Positions 1-8,121 of a DNA stretch of 9,088 nt are shown piece by piece. A program made the translations under genes and the position numbers. The DNA comes from JBCCFW01 sp039029535. Its GTDB lineage: Bacteria; Acidobacteriota; JBCCFW01. The notes under the pieces are model-generated. The model did not search any database and was not told the DNA's origin. It saw only the letters and a program-made list of their open reading frames with translations. The first letter of the stretch is position 1; every line of letters begins with the position of its first letter. Where the stretch lies: NCBI GenBank assembly GCA_039029535.1, contig JBCCFW010000243.1:1-9088 (forward strand), in the 5' to 3' direction.

Positions 1-1202
1 ACGCCACGCCCTGGCTTCGCGCCTTTTCTTCCGATGGAGACTGGCTGGCAGTGAGCACCGACAGCGGGGTCTTGAAGGCGGTGCCGACCACCAGCGATCG
101 CCCACCCTCGCTCCTGCCCGGACATGAACGGGCTGCCCGCTTCTTGAGGTTCCTGCCCGACAGCCCGCTGCTGGTCTCCGTGACCGACATCGATCTCCGA
201 ACCTGGAACGTCGAACAGCCGACGCTCACGATGTTGCAGGGTCACGACAGCTACGTCTACGACTTGAGCGTCTCGCCGGACGGCCGTTCGGTGGCGAGCG
301 CCGCCTGGGACGGGACCGTTCGCACCTGGGACCTCACGACGACACGAGCGGCGCACGTGCTTCAGTTCGACGGCCAGCGTGAGCCCTACGGTCTCGTCGC
401 GCACAGCCCCGACGGAGGCCTCCTCGCGACCACTCACTCGTTCGAGGCAAGGCTCTGGAATTCGGCCACGGGCGAGCTCCTTCATCGGCTGCCGTTCTCG
501 CCCCCAATCGATCCGGACACCGGACGCATCGTCGACTCCTGGTACTTGCACCAGCCCATCGCCATCGCGTGGCATCCGAGCGGCACCTGGTTCGCCGTGG
601 GGAGCGGAGGACGTCCCTTGCAGGCCTGGTCGGTCGGCGGCCCCAGGGACGACTTGCGTGTCGAGCCCCTGTCCTGGCCGGTCCACGGCAACGCCCTCGC
701 CTTCAGCCCCGACGGCCGCTGGCTGGCGGCATCGGTGGGTCACTACGATGCCCCCGCGACGGTCGAGCTGTGGTCCCTCTCGGAACGACGCCGGGTGTCG
801 ACTCTCACGGGACCACGCAGTCGGGTCGCCGAGCTCGACTTCTCCCCCGACAGTCGTCAGCTCGCTGCAGCGGTCGAAGACGGCACGGTGCGCACCTGGA
901 GCGTTCCCGAGGGCGAGCCCGGCCTCGTCCTGAGAGCTCATCCGGAGCGTGCCTACTCCGTCGCCTGGAGTCCCGATGGCCGGCGACTGGCCACCGGCGC
1001 CAACGACGACGACCTGAGGCTCTGGGATCCTGCGACCGGTCGAGAGCTGCTGCGGCTTCAGGGGCACTCGGATTACATCCATGCTCTCGCCTGGGATCCG
1101 TCCGGCAACTTCTTGATCTCGGGCTCGGGCGACGGCGACCTCCGCATCTGGGGCACGCGAGCCCTCCGCGAGAGACACGCCGCGTCGAGCGGGCCCCGCT
1201 GA
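1..1202 (+). CDS. Partial kinase/WD40 receptor paralogue (C-terminal propeller only)
   Basis: This is the 3' end of a gene that begins upstream of the window. The frame (first full codon at position 3) is open to the left edge, and its first residues, ATPWLRAFSSDGDWLA, align with ATPWIRAFSTDGAWLA around residue 738 of the next gene. The GTG at 51 is therefore an internal codon. The visible ~400 residues contain half a blade followed by eight WD40-type blades. Several have the GH...SPDG...W-D/S pattern, such as the blade around LQGHDSYVYDLSVSPDG and the last one around LQGHSDYIHALAW. By homology with the two following genes the missing part should encode a Ser/Thr kinase and a membrane helix, and the propeller should lie outside the cytoplasm; this is inference. 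It stops with TGA at 1200-1202, 4 bases before the next ATG, suggesting cotranscription. The ligand is unknown. Confidence 0.92.
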   Translation, partial: ATPWLRAFSSDGDWLAVSTDSGVLKAVPTTSDRPPSLLPGHERAARFLRFLPDSPLLVSVTDIDLRTWNVEQPTLTMLQGHDSYVYDLSVSPDGRSVASAAWDGTVRTWDLTTTRAAHVLQFDGQREPYGLVAHSPDGGLLATTHSFEARLWNSATGELLHRLPFSPPIDPDTGRIVDSWYLHQPIAIAWHPSGTWFAVGSGGRPLQAWSVGGPRDDLRVEPLSWPVHGNALAFSPDGRWLAASVGHYDAPATVELWSLSERRRVSTLTGPRSRVAELDFSPDSRQLAAAVEDGTVRTWSVPEGEPGLVLRAHPERAYSVAWSPDGRRLATGANDDDLRLWDPATGRELLRLQGHSDYIHALAWDPSGNFLISGSGDGDLRIWGTRALRERHAASSGPR

Positions 1203-1206
1203 CGGC

Positions 1207-4200
1207 ATGGCAGGACGGACGGAGATCCAGCGTTTTCAGCAAGCCCAGGAGTTGCTGAAGCGTCTTCGCGAGCTCGGCCCCGACGAGCGATCGTCGCTTC
1301 TCGACATCGAGTGCGAGGACGACGACGCGCTGCGTGAGGACGTCGAGTCGCTGCTCGCCGTCGAGGACGACGACGGGCCCGATCCCCTGGATGGCGAGAC
1401 CAGTCCCGGTGAGCAGCTCCGCACCTTCATCTCCTCGTCGCCGTCTCTACCCGCCGCGCCGCAGTGCGTCGGGCCCCATCGCATCATCCGGCTCATCGGT
1501 GAAGGCGGCATGGGCTCCGTCTACGAGGCCGAGCAGGCCGAGCCTCAACGTCGCATCGCCGTCAAGGTGCTCCGCCACGGCCTCGCCTCACCCGACGCCC
1601 GCCGTCGCTTTCAGCGCGAGACCGAGCTGCTCGGACGACTCCGACATCCGGGCATCGCCGTGCTGCACGAAGCCGGCATCGACGACACGACTCGGCACGG
1701 CTTGCCTTGGTTCTCGATGGAGCTGGTCGAAGGCAAGCCCATCAACGTCCATGCCGAGGAGACGGAGCTGACCGTCGACGAGAAGCTGGATCTTCTCGTG
1801 CAGCTCTGCGAGGCCGTCGCTCACGCGCACCAGCAAGGCGTCGTCCACCGCGACTTGAAGCCCGACAACATCCTGGTCGACGGCGGGGGCCGCGTCAGGA
1901 TCCTCGACTTCGGCATCGCGCGTGCCGCCGATGCCATCGGCGAGGGCAACACGAGTCTCACCCGCACCGGCGACGTCATCGGGACCCTGGCCTACATGAG
2001 CCCCGAACAGGCTCTCGGCCGACCCGATCTGGTCGACGGTCGCAGCGACCTCTACTCCATCGGTGTCATCGGCTATCAGCTCCTCACCGGACGCCTCCCG
2101 CACGACTTGAGCGAGCTCACCCTCCCGGCCGCGCTGCACGAGATCACCGAGGCCGAGACCGAGCGCCTGGGCAGCCTCGACGGCTCGCTGCGTGGAGACC
2201 TCGATGCCATCATCGGCAAGGCCCTCGAGAAGGAGCGCGACCGTCGCTACGCCACCGTCGACGACCTCCTCGCCGACCTCCAGCGCTATCTCAAGCAGGA
2301 GCCGGTCATCGCACGGCGACCGACCTTGAGCTATCGGCTCGCCCGCTTCATCCAACGCAACCGCGCGGTCAGCGCCGCGCTCACCCTGACGATCGTCACC
2401 TTGGTCGCTGCGGTGATCGTGACCACGCGCAAGGCCATCGAGGCCAACGCCAACGCCGCCGACGCTCGTCGCGCCCAGTACGTCGCCCAGCTTCAGGCTG
2501 CTTCGGCAGCTCTCGCCAACACCGATCCGGAGTCGGCCCGAGTGCAGCTCGACCTGGCACCCGAGGCTCTCCGCGGGTTCGAGTGGCACCATCTCCAGTC
2601 GCGTCTGGACGCCAGCCTGCTGCACGTGGAGCTGCCCTCCGTGGTGCAGTGGGACTCGAACTGGCCCGTGACCTTGCGATCCGCAGGCGCCGACCCGTAC
2701 CCGACCTGCCGCCTGATTCGCCAAGGGGATGTCCTCGACATCGACCTCGTGACCGGTGAGTGGACGGTCGTCTGGAAGGCCCGGCCGGGCGAGTTCCTCT
2801 TGACCCTCTCCCCCGACGGTGAGCACTGCCTCCTGCGAGGCTCGGGTCGTCTCGTGCTCGCGCACCTCGCTTCAGACCAACGCCACGATCTCGCCCCGGA
2901 ACCCCCGTCTCACTCGGAGAGCTATCTCTTCTCCCCCGGAGGTCAGTGGGCCGTGGTCAAGTCCCTGTTCTCGCCGAACGCCTGGGTCCACTCCGTTCCC
3001 GGCGGTGAGCGCGTTCTCGAGATTCAGACCGAAGAGCTCGACCCTCAGCTCGCCTTCGCGTCCGATCGACGGCTGTTGATCGTGGATGGTCGACGGAGTG
3101 CTCGGCTGCTGGAGCTCCCGTCCGGACGCGTGTTGCAGGCATTCGGTGACTCGTCAGGCTGGGGCGCGATCGCCGTCAGCGATGCCGGGGATCGCGTCGT
3201 CACCGCTCGTGGTGGTGGTTCGACGATGGCCTTCTCGCTCCTGACGGGCGAGCCCTTGCCCTGGCAGGACGTCCCGCCCACGAACAGTCCTGCCCGCTAT
3301 CTCCGGTTCGACGACGCCGGTCGTTGGCTCGTCGTGAGTCAGGACGACCGACGGCAGCGCCTGCTCGACGGCCGAACGGGACGAGTGCTCCATCAACTCG
3401 GACGCGTGGTGCACGCCACGCCGTGGATTCGAGCGTTCTCCACCGACGGAGCCTGGTTGGCCACGGGAACCGACAGCGGCGTCTTGAAGGCCCAGCGGCT
3501 GACGAGTGACCAGCCACCCACCCTGCTACCGGGTCATGCTCAGGCCGCCCGTTTCCTGTGCTTCCTCCCCGACAGCCCACTCCTGCTCTCGGTGACGGAC
3601 ACCGACCTGAGGCTGTGGAACGTGGAGCTGTCGCCCCGCCCCGTCTTGCGAGGTCACGAGCTCTACGTCTACGACCTCTCCGTCTCGCCGGATGGTCAGC
3701 ACGTGGCGAGCGCCTCCTGGGACGGGACCGTGCGCGTCTGGGATCTCGCCACGCACCGAACGGTTCACGTGCTGGGTGCCGACCGAGGGCACGCTCCGCA
3801 CGGCCTCGTCGCCTACCGGCCCGACGGACGCATCCTGGCGTCGGTGCACGACGACGAGTTGAGTCTCTGGGATGCGAGCACCGGCGCGCTTCTCGAGAGC
3901 CGCACTCTCGTCCTCCCTGTCGATCCCGACACTCAGCGCACGGTGGGCCATTGGTACCAGACTCAACCCATCGCCCTGGCCTGGCACCCGGACGGCACCT
4001 GGCTGGCGGTGGGCAGCGGTGGTCGCCCACTCCAGGCGTGGTCGGTGACAGGAGATGCCGACGACCTCCAAGTCGAAGCCGACCCCTGGTCGCGTGAAGG
4101 ACGAGCCCTCGCCTTCAGCCCGGACGGCACGCTGCTGGCAATGTCGACGGGCGGCTTCGAAGGACCCACCGACATCGAGCTGTGGTCCGTCCGTGCTCGC

Positions 4201-4614
4201 GACCACGTCTCGAGCCTCTCCGGCCACGAGGATCAAGTCATCGAGATCGAGTTCTCGCCCGATGGCCGCCAAGTCGCTTCGGTGAGCATGGACGGGACAG
4301 CGCGAACCTGGAGCCTGTCGAATGGTGAGCAACGGCTCGTCATGAGAGTTCATCCCGAGAAGGCCTACGCCGTCACCTGGAGTCCCGACGGTCAGCGTCT
4401 GGCCACGGGAGCCAATGACGATGACCTGCGGCTCTGGGACGCCGCGACAGGCCAGGAGCTATTGAGTCTCCAGGGGCACTCGGACTACATCCACGCCCTG
4501 GCCTGGAGCCCTTCGGGCGATCTTCTCGTCTCGGGATCGGGAGACGGCGACCTGCGCCTCTGGGATGCGCGAACACTCCGCGAGAGGGCTCGTGCAGCAG
4601 TCGGGAGCCACTGA
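1207..4614 (+). CDS. Transmembrane Ser/Thr protein kinase with WD40 double-propeller ectodomain
   Basis: Complete 1135-residue Hanks-type kinase receptor. Residues 1-75 form an acidic helical extension common in this bacterial kinase group (AQELLKRL...ALREDVESLL). The kinase spans about 90-365: glycine loop IGEGGMGSV 97-105, ATP-binding AVK with K120, probable alpha-C Glu138, HRDLKPDN with catalytic D216, K218 and N221, DFG at 234-236, and SPE at 265-267. T252 and T254 in the activation loop are candidate phosphosites. One hydrophobic helix at about 388-407, preceded by Arg residues, should place the kinase in the cytoplasm and the rest outside. A helical linker ending LRGFEWHHL (456-463) leads to about six degenerate blades (roughly 520-765) and eight clear WD40 blades (769-1121). 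The ATG start lies 4 bases after the upstream stop with no visible Shine-Dalgarno site, so translational coupling is likely; the start aligns with that of the next paralogue. Substrates and signal are unknown. Confidence 0.95.
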   Translation: MAGRTEIQRFQQAQELLKRLRELGPDERSSLLDIECEDDDALREDVESLLAVEDDDGPDPLDGETSPGEQLRTFISSSPSLPAAPQCVGPHRIIRLIGEGGMGSVYEAEQAEPQRRIAVKVLRHGLASPDARRRFQRETELLGRLRHPGIAVLHEAGIDDTTRHGLPWFSMELVEGKPINVHAEETELTVDEKLDLLVQLCEAVAHAHQQGVVHRDLKPDNILVDGGGRVRILDFGIARAADAIGEGNTSLTRTGDVIGTLAYMSPEQALGRPDLVDGRSDLYSIGVIGYQLLTGRLPHDLSELTLPAALHEITEAETERLGSLDGSLRGDLDAIIGKALEKERDRRYATVDDLLADLQRYLKQEPVIARRPTLSYRLARFIQRNRAVSAALTLTIVTLVAAVIVTTRKAIEANANAADARRAQYVAQLQAASAALANTDPESARVQLDLAPEALRGFEWHHLQSRLDASLLHVELPSVVQWDSNWPVTLRSAGADPYPTCRLIRQGDVLDIDLVTGEWTVVWKARPGEFLLTLSPDGEHCLLRGSGRLVLAHLASDQRHDLAPEPPSHSESYLFSPGGQWAVVKSLFSPNAWVHSVPGGERVLEIQTEELDPQLAFASDRRLLIVDGRRSARLLELPSGRVLQAFGDSSGWGAIAVSDAGDRVVTARGGGSTMAFSLLTGEPLPWQDVPPTNSPARYLRFDDAGRWLVVSQDDRRQRLLDGRTGRVLHQLGRVVHATPWIRAFSTDGAWLATGTDSGVLKAQRLTSDQPPTLLPGHAQAARFLCFLPDSPLLLSVTDTDLRLWNVELSPRPVLRGHELYVYDLSVSPDGQHVASASWDGTVRVWDLATHRTVHVLGADRGHAPHGLVAYRPDGRILASVHDDELSLWDASTGALLESRTLVLPVDPDTQRTVGHWYQTQPIALAWHPDGTWLAVGSGGRPLQAWSVTGDADDLQVEADPWSREGRALAFSPDGTLLAMSTGGFEGPTDIELWSVRARDHVSSLSGHEDQVIEIEFSPDGRQVASVSMDGTARTWSLSNGEQRLVMRVHPEKAYAVTWSPDGQRLATGANDDDLRLWDAATGQELLSLQGHSDYIHALAWSPSGDLLVSGSGDGDLRLWDARTLRERARAAVGSH

Positions 4615-4626
4615 CTCTCGACCGCG

Positions 4627-4662
4627 CCCCTCCGTGCCGAGCAGGCGGTGGATGAGGAGGGG
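4627..4662 (+). promoter_or_regulatory. Possible hairpin between the two complete kinase genes
   Basis: CCCCTCC (4627-4633) and GGAGGGG (4656-4662) are perfect inverted repeats in the 75-base intergenic gap, with a 22-base loop that contains a further 3-bp inner stem (GCC/GGC). No T-tract follows, so it is not a standard intrinsic terminator. The right arm overlaps an AGGAGG at 4655-4660, which is 29 bases before the GTG start and too far to act as its ribosome site. It could be an RNA processing or attenuation element, or chance; a 7-bp inverted repeat in a 75-base GC-rich gap is not rare. Confidence 0.25.
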
Positions 4663-4689
4663 TAGCATCTCGTTCGGGAAGACAAGGCC

Positions 4690-7600
4690 GTGACGAACAG
4701 GACCGAAATCCAGCGCTTTCAGCGAGCCCAAGAGCTGCTGAAACGTCTTCGCACTCTCGAAGCGGAGGAGCGGGCATCGCTTCTCGATGTCGAGTGCGAG
4801 GGCGACGACGCGCTGCGTGCGGACGTCGAGTCCTTGCTCGCCGTCGAAGAGGACGAAGCTCCCGATCCCCTCGCTGCCGTCACCAGCCCAGGAAGCCGAC
4901 TGCGCACTTACATCACGTCGCAGGCGTCGCTTCCGACGACGCCGAAGAGGGTCGGACCCCACCGCATCATCCGGCTGATCGGCGAAGGCGGCATGGGATC
5001 CGTCTACGAGGCCGAGCAGGCCGAGCCGCGACGTCGCATCGCCGTCAAGGTCCTTCGTCACGGCCTCGCCTCACCCGATGCCCGTCGTCGCTTCCAGAGA
5101 GAGGCCGAGCTGCTCGGGCGGCTTCGACATCCCGGCATCGCCGTTCTGCACGAAGCCGGCATCGACGACACGAGCTCCCGACACGGCCTGCCCTGGTTCT
5201 CGATGGAGCTGGTCGAGGGCAAGCCCATCAACGTTCACGTTCAGGAGGGGAGCCTGAGCCTGGACGAGAAGCTGGAGCTCCTCGTCCAGCTCTGCGACGC
5301 CGTCGCCCATGCCCACCAGCAAGGGGTCGTTCATCGCGATCTCAAGCCCGACAACATCCTGGTCGACTCCGAGGGCCGTGTCCGCATCCTCGACTTCGGC
5401 ATAGCGCGCGCCGCCGATGCCATCGGTGACGGCAATACCAGCCTCACTCGCACCGGCGACGTCATCGGGACCTTGGCTTACATGAGCCCCGAGCAGGCGC
5501 TCGGCCGACCCGATCTCGTCGACGGTCGCAGCGACCTCTACTCGATCGGCGTCATCGCCTATCAGATCCTCACCGGGCGTCTCCCTCATGACCTGAGTCA
5601 ACTGGCCCTCCCGGCAGCGTTGCACGAGATCGCCGAGGCCGAGGCCGAACGGCTGGGCAGCCTGGACGGATCGCTTCGCGGCGATCTCGAGGCCATCATC
5701 GGCAAGGCTCTCGAGAAGGAACGCGACCGCCGCTACCCCTCGGTCGACGACCTGCTCGCCGACCTCCAGCGCTATCTCCGTCACGAGCCGGTGGTCGCCC
5801 GGCCACCGACCTGGAGCTACCGCCTCGCGCGCTTCACCCGTCGCAACCGAGGCATCGCGGCGGCGCTCGGGCTGACCATGCTCACGCTCATCGCCGGCGT
5901 CATCGGCACGACGTACATGGCGCTCGAGTCGCAGGCGCGGGCCAAGGAGTCACGCCACTCGCAATATATCGCCCAGGTTCAGGCTGCGGCGGCGGCCTTG
6001 CGTGAAAGTGACCCCGAGGCAGCTCGTCGTCACCTATCGCTCGCTCCCGAGGAGCTGAGAGGCTTCGAGTGGCGTCACCTGTTGTCCCGACTCGACGCGA
6101 GCCTCTTGCAGGTCGAGCTCCCACCCAAGGAGCGATGGGACGCAGGCCTGACCATCACGCTGCGACCCGGTGATGCCACGACGCCTCCGACGGCTCGCGT
6201 GCTCACGGAGGACGAGGGCATCGACGAGATCGATCTCATCGAGGGCTCTCTCCGAAGAGTGTACGAAGCCAGGCCTGGAGAGATCCCTTACGCTCTTTCG
6301 CCGAGTGGCGACCGTGTCCTCCTGATCGAAGAGGGCGAGGCGTTCCTCGTCGAGCTGGAGTCCGGTGACCGGCATGCCGTCGGACAGGTCCCCATCGTCG
6401 AGAAGAGCTCGGTCCGATTCAGCAGGGGAGGCGAGTGGATCTTCCTCAAGTCGCGCACCTTGCCAGGGACCCTCGTCCACGACGGTCATGCCGGTGAGCA
6501 GGCGGCCGAGCTTCAGACCCTCGATCCCGATCACGATGTCTTCGTGGGCCCCGACGGCCTGGCCGTCGTCATCGACTTCGACGACGAGGCCTGGATCGTC
6601 GAGGTCGCGACGGGGCGCAGGCTGAGGACCTTCCCCGACAGCCACGAGTGGCGACGCGCCCGCTTCAGCCCCGATGGCCGACGTCTGATCGTGTCGCCTG
6701 CGATCGGCCCTACCGAGGCCTGGGACGTCGCGACCGTCGAGAGGCTCCCCTGGCTGGACCGGCCGCCGACCGCCGACCACGCTGAGTTCTTCGAGTTCAG
6801 CCCGGATGGTCGCTTCCTCACCATCGTTCAGTCAGATCGCATGCAGCGACTCCTCGATGGACGGACCGGAACCGAGCTCCATCGACTGGGTCGGTCGGGT
6901 TTCAACGGACCCTGGCTGATGGACTTTTCCTCGGACGGCCGGTGGTTGGCGGTCAGCACGAACAACGCGGCCCTGGACGTGCTCCGCACCGACGCCTGGC
7001 TCCGGGACGGAGTCTCCGCTCTTCCCGGTCACCTTCGTCCTCCGCGCTTCCTCGGCTTCGTCCCCGACAGCACGCAACTGGTCTCGGTGGAGACGAACGA
7101 GCTTCGTCTCTGGGACGTCGCGCATCCGGCCGACATGGTCTTGCGGGGTCACTCCAGCTACGTCTACGACCTGAGCCTCTCGCCCGACGGTCGACGCGTC
7201 GCCAGCGCGGCCTGGGATGGAGAGGTCCGCATCTGGGACCTGGCCACTCGGGAGCCCCTCCACGTCCTCAAGGCCATCGAGCCACTGGAACCCTACGGAC
7301 ACGTCGCGTACCGGCCGGATGGGAAGCTGCTTGCCTCCGTGCACAGCTTCGAGGCTCGGATCTGGGACGCGGAGACCGGCGAGCTCCTCCGAATCCTCCC
7401 TCTCGAGCGTCCGCTCAACCCGGAAACCGGCGAGGAGGCCGCCTTCCCCATGTTCCTCCATCAGCCGGTTTCGATCGCGTGGCATCCCGACGGCACCTGG
7501 TTCGCGACGGGCAGCGGTCATCGCCGACTGCAGGCCTGGTCCGTGTCGGGCCCACCCGAGGCCTTGGTGATCGAGGAGCGGCCCTGGCCCATCACCGCCA

Positions 7601-8121
7601 AGGCGATCGAGTTCAGTCCGGACGGCCGCTGGCTGGCCCTGTCGACCGAGGGTCCCTTCGGTCCCGTGTCCATCGAGCTGTGGTCGGTCGAGGAGCAGCG
7701 TCGTGAGCGGATCTTGGAGGGCCATGACGACGAAGTCGTCGAGCTCGCCTTCTCGCCGGATCAACGATGGCTCGCGTCTGCCAGCCTGGACGGCACGGTG
7801 AGGACCTGGCGAGTCTCGAACGGCAAGCCCAAGCTCGTGCTCCCGGCTCATCCGGACCGCGCCTACGCGGTCGCCTGGAGCCCCGACGGCACGCGGCTGG
7901 CGACGGGCGCCAACGACGACGACCTGCGGCTCTGGGATGCGAACACCGGTGAGGAGCTCCTCCGGCTCCAGGGGCACAGCGACTACATCCATGCGCTGGC
8001 CTGGCACCCGGGTGGCGAGCTGCTCATCTCCGGCTCGGGCGATCACGACGTCCGGCTCTGGGAGACGACGACGGTGCGTGAGCGGCTGAGGTCGCGGCGG
8101 GGTGCGACCGTCTCGAAATGA
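4690..8121 (+). CDS. Transmembrane Ser/Thr protein kinase with WD40 double-propeller ectodomain (second complete paralogue)
   Basis: Complete 1143-residue paralogue of the preceding gene with the same order of parts. The GTG start is chosen because an in-frame TAG lies at 4663-4665, there is no other start codon between, and the N-terminus (RTEIQRFQ) aligns with gene 2. The acidic helical extension covers 1-75. The kinase spans about 90-366: IGEGGMGSV 97-105, K120, HRDLKPDN with D217, K219 and N222, DFG 235-237, SPE 266-268. The membrane helix is at about 388-408 and the LRGFEW linker at 456-461. About six divergent blades (roughly 525-768) precede eight clear WD40 blades (774-1125), for example around 817-851 and 1090-1125. 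The kinase region is about 90% identical to gene 2 by hand count, whereas residues 480-760 share well under half. All catalytic residues are intact, so it should be an active kinase. The propellers are predicted periplasmic; the ligand is unknown. The 75-base gap before it leaves room for its own promoter, though none is convincing. Confidence 0.95.
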   Translation: MTNRTEIQRFQRAQELLKRLRTLEAEERASLLDVECEGDDALRADVESLLAVEEDEAPDPLAAVTSPGSRLRTYITSQASLPTTPKRVGPHRIIRLIGEGGMGSVYEAEQAEPRRRIAVKVLRHGLASPDARRRFQREAELLGRLRHPGIAVLHEAGIDDTSSRHGLPWFSMELVEGKPINVHVQEGSLSLDEKLELLVQLCDAVAHAHQQGVVHRDLKPDNILVDSEGRVRILDFGIARAADAIGDGNTSLTRTGDVIGTLAYMSPEQALGRPDLVDGRSDLYSIGVIAYQILTGRLPHDLSQLALPAALHEIAEAEAERLGSLDGSLRGDLEAIIGKALEKERDRRYPSVDDLLADLQRYLRHEPVVARPPTWSYRLARFTRRNRGIAAALGLTMLTLIAGVIGTTYMALESQARAKESRHSQYIAQVQAAAAALRESDPEAARRHLSLAPEELRGFEWRHLLSRLDASLLQVELPPKERWDAGLTITLRPGDATTPPTARVLTEDEGIDEIDLIEGSLRRVYEARPGEIPYALSPSGDRVLLIEEGEAFLVELESGDRHAVGQVPIVEKSSVRFSRGGEWIFLKSRTLPGTLVHDGHAGEQAAELQTLDPDHDVFVGPDGLAVVIDFDDEAWIVEVATGRRLRTFPDSHEWRRARFSPDGRRLIVSPAIGPTEAWDVATVERLPWLDRPPTADHAEFFEFSPDGRFLTIVQSDRMQRLLDGRTGTELHRLGRSGFNGPWLMDFSSDGRWLAVSTNNAALDVLRTDAWLRDGVSALPGHLRPPRFLGFVPDSTQLVSVETNELRLWDVAHPADMVLRGHSSYVYDLSLSPDGRRVASAAWDGEVRIWDLATREPLHVLKAIEPLEPYGHVAYRPDGKLLASVHSFEARIWDAETGELLRILPLERPLNPETGEEAAFPMFLHQPVSIAWHPDGTWFATGSGHRRLQAWSVSGPPEALVIEERPWPITAKAIEFSPDGRWLALSTEGPFGPVSIELWSVEEQRRERILEGHDDEVVELAFSPDQRWLASASLDGTVRTWRVSNGKPKLVLPAHPDRAYAVAWSPDGTRLATGANDDDLRLWDANTGEELLRLQGHSDYIHALAWHPGGELLISGSGDHDVRLWETTTVRERLRSRRGATVSK

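Larger units (their letters stand above)
1..8121 (+). repeat. Tandem array of three paralogous kinase/WD40 genes
   Basis: Three head-to-tail copies of one gene: the partial copy ending at 1202, then 1207-4614 and 4690-8121. Translations align without rearrangement and with only small gaps; for example the kinase of gene 3 has one extra residue after IDDTS. At DNA level the copies differ at many third positions even where the protein is identical, so the duplications are old and have been kept apart from recent gene conversion. The array may extend further left, since the window opens inside a copy. Confidence 0.9.

Noticed and set aside
51..1202. A self-standing WD40 protein starting at the GTG at 51
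   Set aside because: The frame is open to the left edge and its upstream residues align with the interior of the next gene, so this is the end of a longer gene.
1588..2865. Long minus-strand open frame opposite the kinase domain of gene 2
   Set aside because: It mirrors the codon pattern of the kinase gene and recurs opposite gene 3 at about 5071-5784, as expected for a shadow of a duplicated gene.
4655..4660. AGGAGG as the ribosome binding site of gene 3
   Set aside because: It is 29 bases upstream of the GTG, and an in-frame TAG at 4663 rules out a closer upstream start in this frame.
4663..4668. TAGCAT as a -10 promoter element for gene 3
   Set aside because: No convincing -35 element sits at the right distance, and a lone hexamer is too weak to call.
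1..8121. Recent gene conversion or assembly duplication creating the array
   Set aside because: The copies differ throughout at synonymous sites, including a Ser codon class switch, and differ strongly in the first propeller, so they are old separate genes.
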